DNA from: Amborella trichopoda
Taxonomy: Eukaryota; Streptophyta; Magnoliopsida; Amborellales; Amborellaceae
Length of the DNA stretch: 64,000 nt
Assembly: GCF_000471905.2 (NCBI RefSeq)
Contig: NW_006498085.1
Coordinates: 432,299 to 496,298 of the forward strand
Direction: 5' to 3'
Below, piece by piece: positions 49,490-61,339 of this stretch. A model generated the notes under the pieces. The model saw only the letters and a program-made list of their open reading frames with translations. It searched no databases and was not told where the DNA came from. The translations under genes and the position numbers were made by a program. Each line of letters starts with the position of its first letter. Positions within the stretch are counted from its first letter, which is position 1.

Positions 49490-49870
49490 GGGTGTGGTTT
49501 TGTATAAGGTTGCAACCTTATATAATCAAAGGTGTACTTCTAAACTTTAAACTTTGTCATGAGATACAATTTTGATTTCAAAATTTGTTTGGATGGCTAG
49601 GAATCTATTTCCATCCCTAATTATAAAATTTTAACTCCAAAACTAGTTTAAATCAAGCAGATATATAAATACATAAAAATTTTGAAAATGAATATGTGTT
49701 GCTAGATGTGACTTGAAATCTTTTTTTTTTCTTTTTATATCCATACATCTCGAGATCGAGCCGATCAACTAGAGATAGTTTTTCAATGTCAAAATAGCCT
49801 TTTCCACTGGATTTTTGAGATGCATATTAATTCCACAATTTAAAGTGTCAACCTTATATAAACTTTTCCC
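49490..49870 (-). repeat. Mutator-like MITE, subfamily B
   Basis: Starts GGGTGTGGTTTTGTATAAGG with ttgcaaccttatataatcaa next, and ends accttatataaacttttcc. Core catctcgagatcgagccgat, a changed version of the palindrome. Confidence 0.8.
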
Positions 49871-50056
49871 GTACTAAAAACTCAAATACAATTATTTCCC
49901 AACACCCAACATAAAAACATCCTAACACAATTAATCAAAACAACAAAAGAGTAACGTAGTGTACCATATACCAATAGTGTACGGTGTATTTGGATGTACA
50001 TCAACCTGTGCTTAAAAAGTGATAATAGGGCTTGGACTGGCCAATGGCCTGATACT

Positions 50057-50415
50057 AGGGGTGGCAATGGACCCGAACCCAACCTGGGACCAGACACAGA
50101 CCCGACCCAAGTCATAACAAGTCCTGTTTTGGGTTCAAAACCTAGAACCGGCAGATCGGGTTTGGGTCCAAGATTTGGACCCGGTGGGTCAGGTCCGAAT
50201 CCAAGATTTGGACCCGAACACTATTCGGGTATGGGTCCCATATTTCCCAATTTATAAAAATATATTAAAATCTATTTAAATACAAAGATATTTTAATTTT
50301 TGAAGCGAGTCCAATCGGATTTGGTCGGGTCCGAATCCAGATCTGGGTCCCACATTATATTTTTGGGTCAAGGTCTAGGTCCGACCGGACACGGACCCGA
50401 CCTGTTGCCACCCCT
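50057..50415. repeat. GGGGTGGCAA-ended repeat, complete copy
   Basis: Ends AGGGGTGGCAATGG and CTGTTGCCACCCCT are inverted repeats. ACT stands directly outside on both sides (50054-50056, 50416-50418), a possible 3-bp target duplication. The interior alternates gacccgaaccc, gggtccaagatttggaccc and cgggt words around an AT core. The gggt/accc frames translate to repetitive Gly-Pro peptides that are not genes. Confidence 0.75.
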
Positions 50416-50614
50416 ACTAAGATTGTGTCGCCTTGGTCTAACTCGCAAGCCCAAGCCAAACGGGACCATGTTTTAAATGAAAAGCTTAAAACCCCTAAAA
50501 AATTATGGTAATTCTTGGGGTTTTTGCCTACAATCTCTTGCGTCCAAACCCGAACCAAGTTCTGCAATTCCGAAACGGCTAGGCAATTTTCTAATGGCTG
50601 ATATTGACAAGCCC

Positions 50615-50726
50615 CATCCCTAAACCCAAAACCAATAAAATGTTTCACCACCCAGTGATTACACTTTCGCCACCCCTAAACCCAAAACCAATAAAATGTT
50701 TCACCACCCAGTGATTACACTTTTGC
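50615..50726. repeat. 56-bp tandem duplication
   Basis: The unit ccctaaacccaaaaccaata...ccagtgattacacttt.gccacc occurs twice, at 50618 and 50674, nearly identical. Confidence 0.9.
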
Positions 50727-51443
50727 CACCCTTTTTGGCACCCATGGTCCAAGTTCAAAAACTTGTTTATTGCTCACCATCATTATGATAAAAGAGGCCC
50801 ATTCCCAACCACTCATATATGTCCCTACTTGGCCACCAAAGTCTCAACAATAATGCACCTTACAGACCTTTTCAACCAAAACTATAATGTTTGTAGGGCT
50901 TGATCATCAAGCCCTTACAAGATATGGTTAGGGATAGAGAGACTTAGTAAGGGGGGTCCCATACTGAAACTCCATTCAAGGATTTACACCTACCCTAATA
51001 GGGAAAACTTCCCAACACCTGCCATTTCTTACAATTGAAATATGGCACCAAAGATTTTCAAAATGTTTTGCTATGTATCTGTCACTTGGGTAAAATGACT
51101 CTAACAAAACTCAAAAGAAAGCTCTTCTAAATGTGTGTGAGAAAGAGAGAGAGTCGCACAAAAAGAAACCATGTATATGATTCAGAGAGAGAGAGAGAGC
51201 ACCATAGAAAATAAATCTAGCACATGAGAGAGAGACACTCAAAACAAACCAAGTGCACGATTTCGAGAGAGAGAGAGAGAGAGAGAGAGACCAAGCACAT
51301 GATAACTTGGAAGCATAACTTAGAAACACATGGTTCTCCAACATTCATCAAACAGTCAGCATCACATACTCACAAGAGTAAACAGTAACAAATATCTACC
51401 AAGTCAAGCTCATAAACATTTCATCCTTTTCAGCTCTAAACTA

Positions 51444-51449
51444 CTTTAT
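51444..51449 (-). terminator. poly(A) signal AATAAA of the PLD gene
   Basis: AATAAA on the minus strand about 90 bases past the stop codon at 51537. A (GA)n run at 51512-51530 lies in the 3' untranslated region just after the stop. Confidence 0.5.
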
Positions 51450-51536
51450 TCAACACAAGTTACAACTCAAAATGCAACCCACACTAGAAGCAGCAGCAGC
51501 AGTAATACTCAGAGAGAGAGAGAGAGAGAATGGCAC

Positions 51537-54500
51537 CTATGTGGTGAGGATGGGGGGCATGTAATCAGACTTGGTGCCGAGAATCCGAGCCTTAGTATCA
51601 GGAAAGAACTCAAAGCCCGGTAACTCAGTTACATATCCATCATTAGTGATCCCTACTGGATAAGTTAAGAGATGGCCAGGTAAATCCCGATCCAGAGAAT
51701 CACTAGAATAGAGGTCCCAATATTTGTCAGCAACCTTGTTCAATTTTCGAATGCAATCTACGCTCTTGGGATCCAAGAACACATTATCGAGCATGCCCAT
51801 GTGTTCGTACCATAATGCCATCCTAAAGCCATGGATTTGGCCACGAGCAGGCTGGCCACGAGTTGCAAGATGATAAGGTTGGAAGGCTCCCATGGCTATC
51901 TCTGAGTCCCTTGCACCATCCATTGACCTCTGGTTTATGTTTGCTGATCCCACGATGATGTACTCGTCATCAACTGTGGAATGATTATAAAGATGACATA
52001 ATGAGCTTGAGAAGAAAAAGAGAGACAGAGAGAGAGAAAGGAACAATGAATAGCATGGATGGATTATGGATAAGAAGAATAGACAGGCATGAGATAGAAA
52101 ACATGGGTTCTGCAGTTTATCTAGAACCCTACATCGGAGTCCTTTATGCACGAGAAGCAATAAAAAACATCAAAGCATCTGAAATTATGATTCTATCATC
52201 GATTTGCTTTGTCTTTTGACATGACTGGAGGCATTTGTACAAGTGTAGGGAAGAGTTGCTCCTCAATTTTCATTTTAAAAGAATACCAGTGAGAAAAGAA
52301 ATCCCTATATGGTGAATCAAAGAAAACAAGGTAGCCACATCTGGCAAAGAGCAATAGATAACCATCTCGCCCCAACTCATCAAGCAATAATCACGAGGAT
52401 AACATATTTTCACAATAAATCTTTAAATTTGAAGTTTGCATTTATGCCAAGTTAAAGTCAAGAACATAGAGGACCCATTCGTAATTGGGCACACAATTGG
52501 AAGAAACGTTAGAAAGAAAAAAATAAACCCTCATGTTGGTTGTCACAGAAAACCAAGTTTACCCATATATCGGGAAATGATTTCATGCTACGGTTGTATA
52601 GCAGTATAATGCAACCATTTTCAAAAGCCGTGTTAGAGATATTTGCTTGACACAATTTTTTAAACGTATACTCTTGTCATTCTAAAGAACAATCACAAAA
52701 AAGAAACTTTTGAAAAAACGCCTTAGAAAGTGTTTTTTAGCCCACTTAATATAAGCCGTTCATTTTTGTGAGATAGGTAGATATAGGCTATAGAATGATT
52801 TTTTATTCCCAAAATTTTTATATAGCATTATCATCATTAGATTAATAATGCTAAAAAAGAACAAAAGTAATTTTGAAATTGTTAAGGCCTAAATCTTGAA
52901 GTTCACCAAATGGACGGTCGAGATTCATTGTTGAAGGCTACTAATTTTGACCATATCTAGGGTGCAAATTCAATTTTTTTTTTTCATAGGATTTGATTAT
53001 GAGGATGAAGAGAATGTGTGTGCAAAATTTAGAGTCATACAAATGTCAAAAATATGGTTTTCTAGATATGTGGTTGCATTGTACTACTATACAACCGTTG
53101 CATAAAATAATTCCCCCTATCTATCTATCTATCTATATATATATAGGGAAAATATCATGTCAGCCAATGGGCTGATGAAATAGTATAAGCCCAACGGCCT
53201 AGATTGAATCTACGCCGATCGGATAGTCACGACTGTATTCCGTATTTGAATTTTAAATCTTTTTCTATAAATCCAAATCACATGAAATTTGGGACATCCA
53301 CTCTTCTTATCAAGGGCCACCTAATAAAAATAATTAAGAAATTGTTCAAAAAAATAAATTTTCGAAAATACTCCTAAAGTTTCACGAGTAATTTGGTCTA
53401 TTTAATTTTTATGAATCATTTTTTTGATATTTTTATCATATTCACCTATTTTTTAAGAATATACACTCCAAATTTCAAGTGATTTGGAATTACAAAAAAA
53501 AAAAAAATACGAAATGCAATTGTAACCATTGCCTAGATTCAATCTGGGCCATTGGACGTTTACTATAGAGGTCAACTAGCTGGCTGACCTCAAACTCTCC
53601 GATATATATATATATATATTACCGTCGTGGCTGCATTTCATATTGGAATTTGAATTTTTCAAATTCAAATCATATGAAATTTGAGGCGTCCACTCTTCTC
53701 ATGAAGACACACCTAATAAAAAATATTCAAAATAATAATTCAAAAAAATAAATTGACTAAAATACCCCTAAAAGTTTCAAGGGTATTTTGGTCACTTTGG
53801 TTTTTGAGAATTTTTTTTTATATTTTTATTATATTTGCCTATTTTTTAAAAATAGACGTTCTAAATTTCAAATAATTTAGCTTCATAAAAAAAACTAAAC
53901 TTCAAATATGAAATACAATCGTGACCATTGGATCGGCCCAAATTCAGTCAATGTCATTGGGCATGGGCATTTATTGTAGTTGTCAGCTAGATATATATAG
54001 GGAGTGATTTCATGCAATAGTTTTATACTAATATAATGAAATAATCTTCAAAAACCATGCCAGGGCCATTTCTTTTATCCTAATTTTTAAACATAAATGC
54101 TTTTTATTTGGATAAACAACCCAAAATAATAAAATTTAAAAATGCAACTTAAGAAAGTGTTTTTTTTTAACCCATTTAATATGAGTCGTCCGTTTGGTAA
54201 GATACTTAGATCTAGGCGGAAATTTTTCTTTTTATAAATTTTGTAGATTACTTTGGTATCATCAGATTGACAATTTTTAAAAAGAAAAAACCGATTTTAA
54301 GTTCCTAAAGGCCTAGATCTCAAAATTCACTTAATAGACAGTCGAGATTTTTTGTTGGATGGAGCTCCATTTGATCATATATAAGGTGCAAATTGTAATT
54401 TTTTTTTTTTTTTTTTTTTGGAATTGATTGTTGGGATGAAGAGAGTGCCTCTACAAAATTTAGGGCCATAAAAACGTCACAAAGATGGTTTTCTAGAAGT

Positions 54501-57500
54501 GTGGTTTCTTTATATCACAATCAGATAGTGACATGAAATCATTCCCCTAATATATATATACATATATACATAAATATACATATATACATAAATATATATA
54601 TATATATACATAAATATATATATATAGAGAGAGAGAGAGAGTAATGATCCTATGAGACCCTCCGACACCCATGTGTGTAGGACCCTAAAAGATCACCATT
54701 AAATTTGGCACAAATATCTAAAAAAGTCGAGTCCCACACCCATGTGATAACTTTTATCGAGAACTGTGTCAAATTTAATGATGATACTTTGGGGTCCTAC
54801 ACACATGAGTGTGGGAGGGTCTCACAAGGTCATTTCCCTATATATATATAGACACACACATTTTGAATGGTAACCTGACTTGTATCTTTATTTTTTGGGG
54901 GAGGAAACCAAAAAAGAAGTTCCAATGACGCTTATCAAAGAATGAGAGGAAGATGTTAACTTGGTAATATTTCACTACTATAAATTATGAATGAGCATTG
55001 TACTATCAAGAAAAAGTTTCCAATGCTCCATAACTATAAAGAGTTTGCAGGTTCAGTTGCTTACCAATCATCATCTTAGAGTGAACATAAATCATGAACC
55101 GCCTGGCCTTTTGAGCCCTCTCATAGTCAGTGTCAGGTTCCGGCTGCTCCTGTGGTGCATACTCCCCACTCCTCTTCACCTCTCGGTTTGCAATACAAAA
55201 GAAAGTTAGATAATCCTTTGGACTTGCATCGAGTTGCTTAGCTTTAATCGCCAGAGCAATATCACTATACATCATCTCCAATGTCCTCCTCTGCCAATCC
55301 AATATAGCCTGAACAGAGCCAGTCTCAGGCACACCTTCGGGCCACATTGGCACCACCACGTAAACAGTAAACCTCTCTCCAGCCTCAATTTTACTAACGA
55401 TCTTCAAGGAAAGCTCCTTTGGGATAAGATGCAAAGCCCCAACATCTTCGATCTTAATCGAGCCATCATCTTTCCAACCAAAGGAGCTACCAAGGAAATA
55501 CTGGTTTTCAATATAGATAAAGTCCTTGGCCCTACGAATAGCATTAATATATGCATCTTGGATGCTTCGATCTATAATATTGTCTTTCCCACTGACAAGC
55601 CCAGACTTAGCTGCATCTTCAGGAGTTCCTGGGAACCCAAACGCCGCCCCTCCATCAATTGATCGAAACAACTGAACATTCCATGTTTCTCTATCTTCAG
55701 GGAACATAACAGGCGATGGTGGGATGATTATATCGCTGAGATCTCTAAGCTGAACAAGAAGGTCCTTACCCCCTTGCTTCCTCCACCTCTGCTCAAAATT
55801 GTAGAGAACATCCCAAGCAATAGGACCCTCAACCCTTGAGTGAATATCATGCCAAGGCTCTCTTGGTCCACCCTTTGTGATTGCGGCTCCGGGGAAGTTG
55901 GGTTGGTGGAAATCAGCATGGTGAACTGAATCAAGAGTTCGAAAAAGGGAATGGAATTGAGTATCATATCTTCCATCGCATAGATCGATTCCTCCTACAA
56001 AGCTCACAATCCTCCTCTGTTCGTTAGCTGGGTTAGGCAACGTAGCATCAACAACCACTATCTTTTGATGGTGGGTGAACATCGTAGAGATTTGCAGGTC
56101 TTGCACAAAACTTCCACCATCATCGGGATTTCTAGGGCAAAGCACACAGTGCACATCGGTGTCGTGGAAGTAATTCTCAGTTTCTTCATCATGGGTAGCC
56201 ATTAAGCCATCCTTCTTTAGTAAACCAACCGATGTTCTATCATCCCAAACAAGCATTAATACTCTCACACCTTCAGAAGCCTTTCTCTTGAGGAGCTCAC
56301 CGAGAGTGGTGTCCCCTCCGGGCTTAGGCCTCTTTGGGTCCCTAATCAACGTGATCTCAGTATACACCGACCAACCCGTAATGTAGATCAAGTGTTTAGC
56401 ATTGTTAATTGCATCGAATACATCTTCCCAGCATCTGTGAGGCTCATAATACTTCCCCCCAGCCAAAGGGATTTTGGGGATGAAGTTATCGGGTACATGG
56501 GCATCCTGATATAGAGAGACTTTGCACCCCTGTCTCTGTGAAAAGAATGTGTAGGGTACACCAGGGAATTTAGGGCTTCTTATTCCTCTTGACCAGTTTT
56601 GATCTTTTGTAACATCGAAATATTGCAATTTCACATGGATTTTGGCGCCGCCACCTATAGGCTTACGGTTTTCATCACAAATTTCAGCCCATGTATCGAC
56701 TTCATCACCATTGATGACTTCTTCTACAGGGACATGTGCTCTTCCTATGAGTGATGCTCCAATTGGGTTATCATCCTTTACAGTGAAGATTATGTCGGAG
56801 GCCATGTGAGCACAGTAGATGTGGAAGGACTCATACCATCGTGGGTTCACTGACTCGTTCGTGAGGATACGGGTTCGACCCACTCTGGCTTTCTCAAGAT
56901 CGATTGTTGCATAAAGCTTGCCAGCTCCCTTGCCGAATCCGATAGTCTCCTCGATGCCTTCAACGAGCTATAAAAGGATTTGCAGGTGTAAATGCACACC
57001 AAAAGGGTAAAAAGGGAGAAAAAAAGAAAAGAAAAAGAATTGTAATCAGTAGTTGAAGAGGCAGTGAAAAAGGAAAAAAAAATTGAAAGACCTTAGGTCG
57101 GTGAAATGATCTCCTGATCCAGGAAACCCCGGTTTGATAACTTCTCTTCACAATACTTTTCCTACGCTCGGGCTCCCGATTTTGAGTGAAGAAATAAAAT
57201 CAAGACCAAAAATGGACTAAATATGTACAGGAGTGACAACTATCATAACATGTACAGCAAATACCGAAAGTGAAGTACATTTCAAATATAGTGGCATTTT
57301 TACCTAACTTAAATTACTAGTTGCAATATTCCAACAAGTTGAGCGAGCATGATTATCCCAGAAACACCATGGGATGACATGTAGAGAGAATGGAAGGTAA
57401 GAGGGAAAGCAAGTAAACTAATATCATGCAATTCTCAACAAACAGTTCACTCCTTCCCATAGGTAACTTCTTATCTTTCGATCAGTATATGTTATTTACT

Positions 57501-58209
57501 CATGAATATAAACGCAACCGAGGTTCACAGTGATTTTTATGGCAAAAACCAAGATGGACTACACAAATACATAGATCCATAAGAATTTCAGGCCAAAGAA
57601 ATATCAGTAATCCTATAATCTATATTCACCTTTAACTAAGATAACTTCATCCTCGATCAATTTTTTATTCTATATCTTTTAACTCCACCTTTTCAATATT
57701 TTTGAGTAAAAAAAAAAACAGAATAATACAAAATGAATTTTTTGCAAACCTCTATAGATTTTCTAAGCAAAATCTCTTTTCATTTTCCTTTTTAAGCTTT
57801 TCAATAATTTGTTCATCTTCATTTTGAGTCTTTTTTTTTTTGAGAACTATCTTCATTTTGAGTCTTTAAGGAAGCATATTTAGATCCTGTAGAACACTTG
57901 CACCACTTAATCTCAAGCATTCCCACCAATAAACAAAGACACTATCAAGAATAAAGCAAACAGAGAAAGTTACATCTTCATTAAAACAAATAAATACTAC
58001 AATAATACAATATCAAAAAACCATTCCATCAAGTTCACGTTTCCTCCATTTTCCAGTAATTAGTGTGCACCATTCTTTGATAAAAAAGGATCTCTCCTTA
58101 CCTGTCTGATAAACTTTGGGGCACCTCCTGTAGCTCTGTGAGGGTTTGATAGAGACTCTGCCTCATATATAGTTACATGGAGGGTTCCATGGAGCAGAAT
58201 CTGAGCCAT
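51537..58209 (-). CDS. PLDALPHA1: phospholipase D alpha (three coding exons)
   Basis: Hydrolyses phosphatidylcholine and related lipids to phosphatidic acid and head group; cytosolic, moving to membranes with calcium. Coding exons: 58102-58209, 55065-56967, 51537-51973; introns 56968-58101 (phase 0) and 51974-55064 (phase 1). The joined frame is 815 residues, usual for PLD alpha (about 810). Residues 1 to about 155 are the C2 domain, beginning [23 protein letters not shown] motif 1 is H336-x-K338-(x4)-D343 in [20 protein letters not shown] starts near 522. HKD motif 2 is H665-x-K667-(x4)-D672 in [19 protein letters not shown], with intron 2 falling between residues 670 and 671. The C-terminus ends [13 protein letters not shown], as in PLD alpha. 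All catalytic residues are present, so it should be active. It differs from PLD beta/gamma/delta in lacking a long N-terminal extension. A worn TATA-bearing promoter and probable leader intron lie upstream. Confidence 0.97.
52566..53118. repeat. TIR element in PLD intron 2 (family D, copy 1)
   Basis: Left end cgggaaatgatttcatgcta then cggttgtatagcagtataat; right end mirrors it with attgtactactatacaaccg and ttgcataaaataattccccc. About 550 bp, inverted ends of about 45 bases, no transposase. The paired copy is at 53998. Confidence 0.85.
53146..53600. repeat. long-TIR element in PLD intron 2 (family E, copy 1)
   Basis: Left: atgtcagccaatgggctgat, then cctagattgaatctacgccg. Right: gcctagattcaatctgggcc, then actagctggctgacctcaaa, the inverse of the left. 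Inverted arms of about 100 bases. Inserted between TA/CTAT microsatellites. Confidence 0.8.
53625..53990. repeat. long-TIR element in PLD intron 2 (family E, copy 2, left end short)
   Basis: Shares caaatcatatgaaatttgag, gtccactcttctcatgaaga and ttgaccattgg-type right-hand words with copy 1 (same strand order), but the left arm is truncated. Ends gtagttgtcagctagatat. Confidence 0.75.
53998..54548. repeat. TIR element in PLD intron 2 (family D, copy 2)
   Basis: Left end agggagtgatttcatgcaat, right end gacatgaaatcattcccct. Internally it aligns with copy 1 (tttaacccatttaatatgag; gcctagatctcaaaattcac; ggatgaagagagtgcc). Confidence 0.85.
54560..54842. repeat. TA microsatellite and short foldback MITE (family F, copy 2) in PLD intron 2
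   Basis: TA and (GA)n repeats at 54551-54641, then from about 54642 taatgatcctatgagaccct and cccatgtgtgtaggacccta. The right arm inverts these: ggggtcctacacacatgagt and gggtctcacaaggtcattt. Sister of 7930-8137. Confidence 0.8.
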
Positions 58210-58765
58210 ATTTACTGAAAAACAAAAGATCTGACCTAAAAACCCCTCAAACCAGTGGAGGTGGTGCCAAAACAGTCAATTTTAAAAGTGTATTTTACAA
58301 TCGCTGATTCTCCATCTAAAATTCTAAGAAAATCAGGTCAGATCTAGCAAAAAACTCCTTTAAGTAACTGACCATCACCCAGAAAATAACTCAGATCCAC
58401 TAAAAAACCATCTCAGCCAGATTTTTTCACAAAAAATCACTGAAAAATAAGCTGATCAGCAAGATAACTTGCTGCAACTGATGCTGCACGAAAGTTTTCC
58501 AGAAAAATAGAGCAAATTCACCAGAGAGTTTCTGTAAATGGTGATCACAGATAATTTCCTTTCTACAAAGCAAATTACCCAAAATAAAAAAGAAGAGAAA
58601 TTTCGAGAAATCACGCAAAAAAGGCCACCGAATAAAATTTGGGCAATAAACGCAGAATTCGGAGAAAATTAGGGCAAAAAGGAACGGAAGATAACTATGG
58701 CTTTAGCGAAGGTAGAGCGAGAGAGACTCCACTGTCTGGTTACGCTTTAAGAGTTTCATTTTATA
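58210..58765 (-). promoter_or_regulatory. PLD promoter and 5' leader, probably with a leader intron
   Basis: TATAAAA on the minus strand at 58759-58765. Just before the start codon is a textbook acceptor, ttttgtttttcag (AG at 58215-58216), seven bases from the ATG. This suggests a 5' leader intron, as known for other PLD alpha genes; a possible donor ggtaatttgc lies near 58577. A CT tract near 58720-58730 would fall at the transcription start. Confidence 0.55.
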
Positions 58766-58837
58766 CCGGGAAGAAACAGTATTTTCTCTCTTATCTCCAA
58801 TTAATTAAGTTTTTTTTAAGATTTTTAGTGATTTTTA

Positions 58838-59224
58838 GGAAAAAGTTTATACGAGGTTGCAACTTTAAAATATAGAATTAAAGGTGACCTTAAAAATCCA
58901 TCATAAAAAGTTTGTATGATGAAAAACTCTCTAATTGATCATCTCAATATCCAAATATATGAATATGAAAAAGAAAAAAGTTTTTAAGTCCGTAAAATAG
59001 TGTATCTTACAACACATTATCTAGACCGTCTATTTTCAACATTTTCATGTATCTATTGATCTACTTGATTTGAACTATTTTTAAAGTTTAAAATTTTATC
59101 ATTAGAAATGAAAATAGATTCTCAAACAATCGTAAGAAATTTTGATATTAAAATTATATTTAGGATAAAATTTTAAAGGTGCACTTAGATTGTTTAAGGT
59201 TGCAACCTTATGCAAATGGCACCC
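58838..59224 (+). repeat. Mutator-like MITE, subfamily B, immediately upstream of the PLD promoter
   Basis: Starts GGAAAAAGTTTATACGAGGT; core catctcaatatccaaatat; right end aaggttgcaaccttatgcaa then atggcaccc. It begins about 70 bases beyond the PLD TATA box. Confidence 0.85.
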
Positions 59225-59235
59225 TTTATTTTAAA

Positions 59236-59628
59236 GGGGCGGTTTGTATAGAGCTTAGCCTCTAGATAATTAAATTAGAGCGTACCTCTAAATAGTGTCG
59301 AGAAATATGGTTTCAACATAAAAAAATTTTGTGATAGCCTTAAAATATATTTTCATTTTTTTTTTATAAAGTCTAAAGCTTTAAAAATAGTGTAGATAGA
59401 CAGTTCTATGAAAACTTGAAAATCTTAAAAATTAACGAGCCAAAAATGCATTACAAAATATACTATTCCCAAAACTTGAAATCCATTTTTTTCTCATGTC
59501 CATGCATCTTGATGTCGAGATGATCAATTGGAGGATACTTTTCCATCAAAACAATATCTTCTAGTGAATTTTTTGAGATAGGCTCTAATTTGATTGTTTA
59601 AAGCCTCGGCTCTATATATACATTTCTC
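59236..59628 (-). repeat. Mutator-like MITE, subfamily A, adjacent to a subfamily B copy
   Basis: Starts GGGGCGGTTTGTATAGAGCT and ends gcctcggctctatatataca then tttctc. Flanks TATTTTAAA (59227-59235) and TATTTTTAA (59629-59637) make a 9-bp duplication with one mismatch. Core catcttgatgtcgagatg. Only 11 bases separate it from the preceding copy. Confidence 0.85.
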
Positions 59629-59639
59629 TATTTTTAATT

Positions 59640-60655
59640 CATATTTTGCCTTTGTAAATACCAAAAGATACTCTACTCCTCCTGGAGTAAAACCATATCT
59701 ATAATTAATTTTAGGACCTCAAGTTTTAGAGACATAATCTCTTCAACCCATAAATTTACTTTAATAAATTTCTTAGTTGTACTGTTGGAAAAATAATGTC
59801 TCAAGATTGAATAGAGACCATCTAATTTTTAGATGGTAAGATCTAAGTGTTAAAAAACTCAAATTTCATATTTTTTTTTGAGAATAATCATTCAATAATT
59901 CTTGAATGATTCCAAAATTTCAGATTGAAAAACATCCTCTCGAGTGGGTCTTCTGATCTAAGAGAGCAAGTAGACTACTAATATTCCAAATAATTTATTT
60001 ATAACCGTATATTAGGCTTCCATAAAAAATTCTCAGTAATAATATATGTGCAATCTCAAAGCAAAAAATAAGGATATAAATTTGAATTAAAAATGTTATT
60101 TTTACTTCAAGTTTCTATAAATTGTCAACTGCCAAAAATTTAGCATTTTACTTAAATTTGAGTACTATTGACTTGGAACATGATTTTTTATATTTTAATT
60201 TGAGAAATTTATCAGAATATCCGTAAGAGACCAACTACTTTAACATTCTTTCCATTCACAACCAATTCAACTCAAGATCCTCAAATATTTTATGAGTATT
60301 TTTAATTTAAATAAAAAAATATGACTTAGGTGTTATTGTTCATCTCCATAGGTAATTTGAAAAATTACCCATTTGACATTTACAAAATTTGATACATATT
60401 TTTCCCTTCTCAAGTTTGTTATTTACAAAATTTATAATGTAGTTATGATTTAATGAGTCCAATTTATATTTTCATATTTATTAATTTTCATAAAAATATA
60501 CTTCATAATAAAAAATATATTACTTTTATAATAAATAATACCTTCCGTAATTATTCGATAAATTCCCACTCAAATAACAGTTTCAATGACATAAATATGA
60601 CAAAGACTAGGTGTCGGCAAACTATTTATTACAAGAAAACCCCCAAGGTATATTG
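59640..60655. other. AT-rich spacer without recognised gene
   Basis: Very AT-rich. The dispersed phrase gagaaatttatcagaatatc occurs at about 60201. No frame of interest. Confidence 0.5.
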
Positions 60656-60659
60656 TTAT

Positions 60660-60980
60660 ATTCTTTAAAGTATTTTCCAGATCACAAACCCATGAACGAA
60701 GTGGGCCCGTCTTATTGGATCTTGCAATAATAGCAACGGCCACGATTGGCCTAAAAAGTTTGATATTTTGGCCGCTGCTGCCGGTCAAACCCACGTGCGA
60801 GATCTAAAAGGTCGCATCACGCACGTGTGGACCGTTAACTTACCGAGTTGATCCGGTTAGCGAGGCAGGAGATGGACGGTGGATGGGCGGTCTCACTCAA
60901 TGGAGAGAGTGATCACAGCCGTTAGATTTTCAACGCTTGAGGATTTGTGCTTCTCACATGGCGAGCTGGAAAAAAGAAGG
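60660..60980. promoter_or_regulatory. GC-richer, promoter-like patch with G-box cores
   Basis: Clearly GC-richer than its AT-rich surroundings. Holds aacccacgtgcgagatc and cgcacgtgtggacc within 45 bases, plus gatggacggtggatgggcgg and a gatcacagccgttagatttt phrase. It resembles a plant proximal promoter, but no coding exon is recognised within 3 kb on either side, so it may be a displaced or dead promoter, or part of a transposon. Confidence 0.35.
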
Positions 60981-61339
60981 AAAACTTTAGATTTCATTTC
61001 TAAATTAAAAAAAATAAAATAAAAAAATAAAGTCACGGGTTATAGTATACATTACGAATACTGTACGGAGCTGTTTTTGGGTATATGGATTTTAAATCAT
61101 GAATCTCTAATATTTTGGATATTATCAAAATCTACCGTTTGGATTGATTAATGACCGGTATACTTGAAATCAATGAAATCAAAATCATGGAAATAAAATC
61201 TACTTTTCCATGATTTCATTTCCTTATCAAAACTTGTTTTTTTGTATTTTTAATGCCCATGGATTTCACTCGTTGACTTCCTCGATCCGAAACACAAAGA
61301 GCGATTTCACTCATTGGCTCCCTCGAAACACAAAGAGTA

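Noticed and set aside
49994-50257. 87-codon Gly-Pro-rich frame
   Set aside because: Translation of the GGGGTGGCAA-ended repeat, repeated in the opposite strand; not a gene.
55234-55662. 142-codon plus-strand frame
   Set aside because: Antisense shadow of PLD exon 2.
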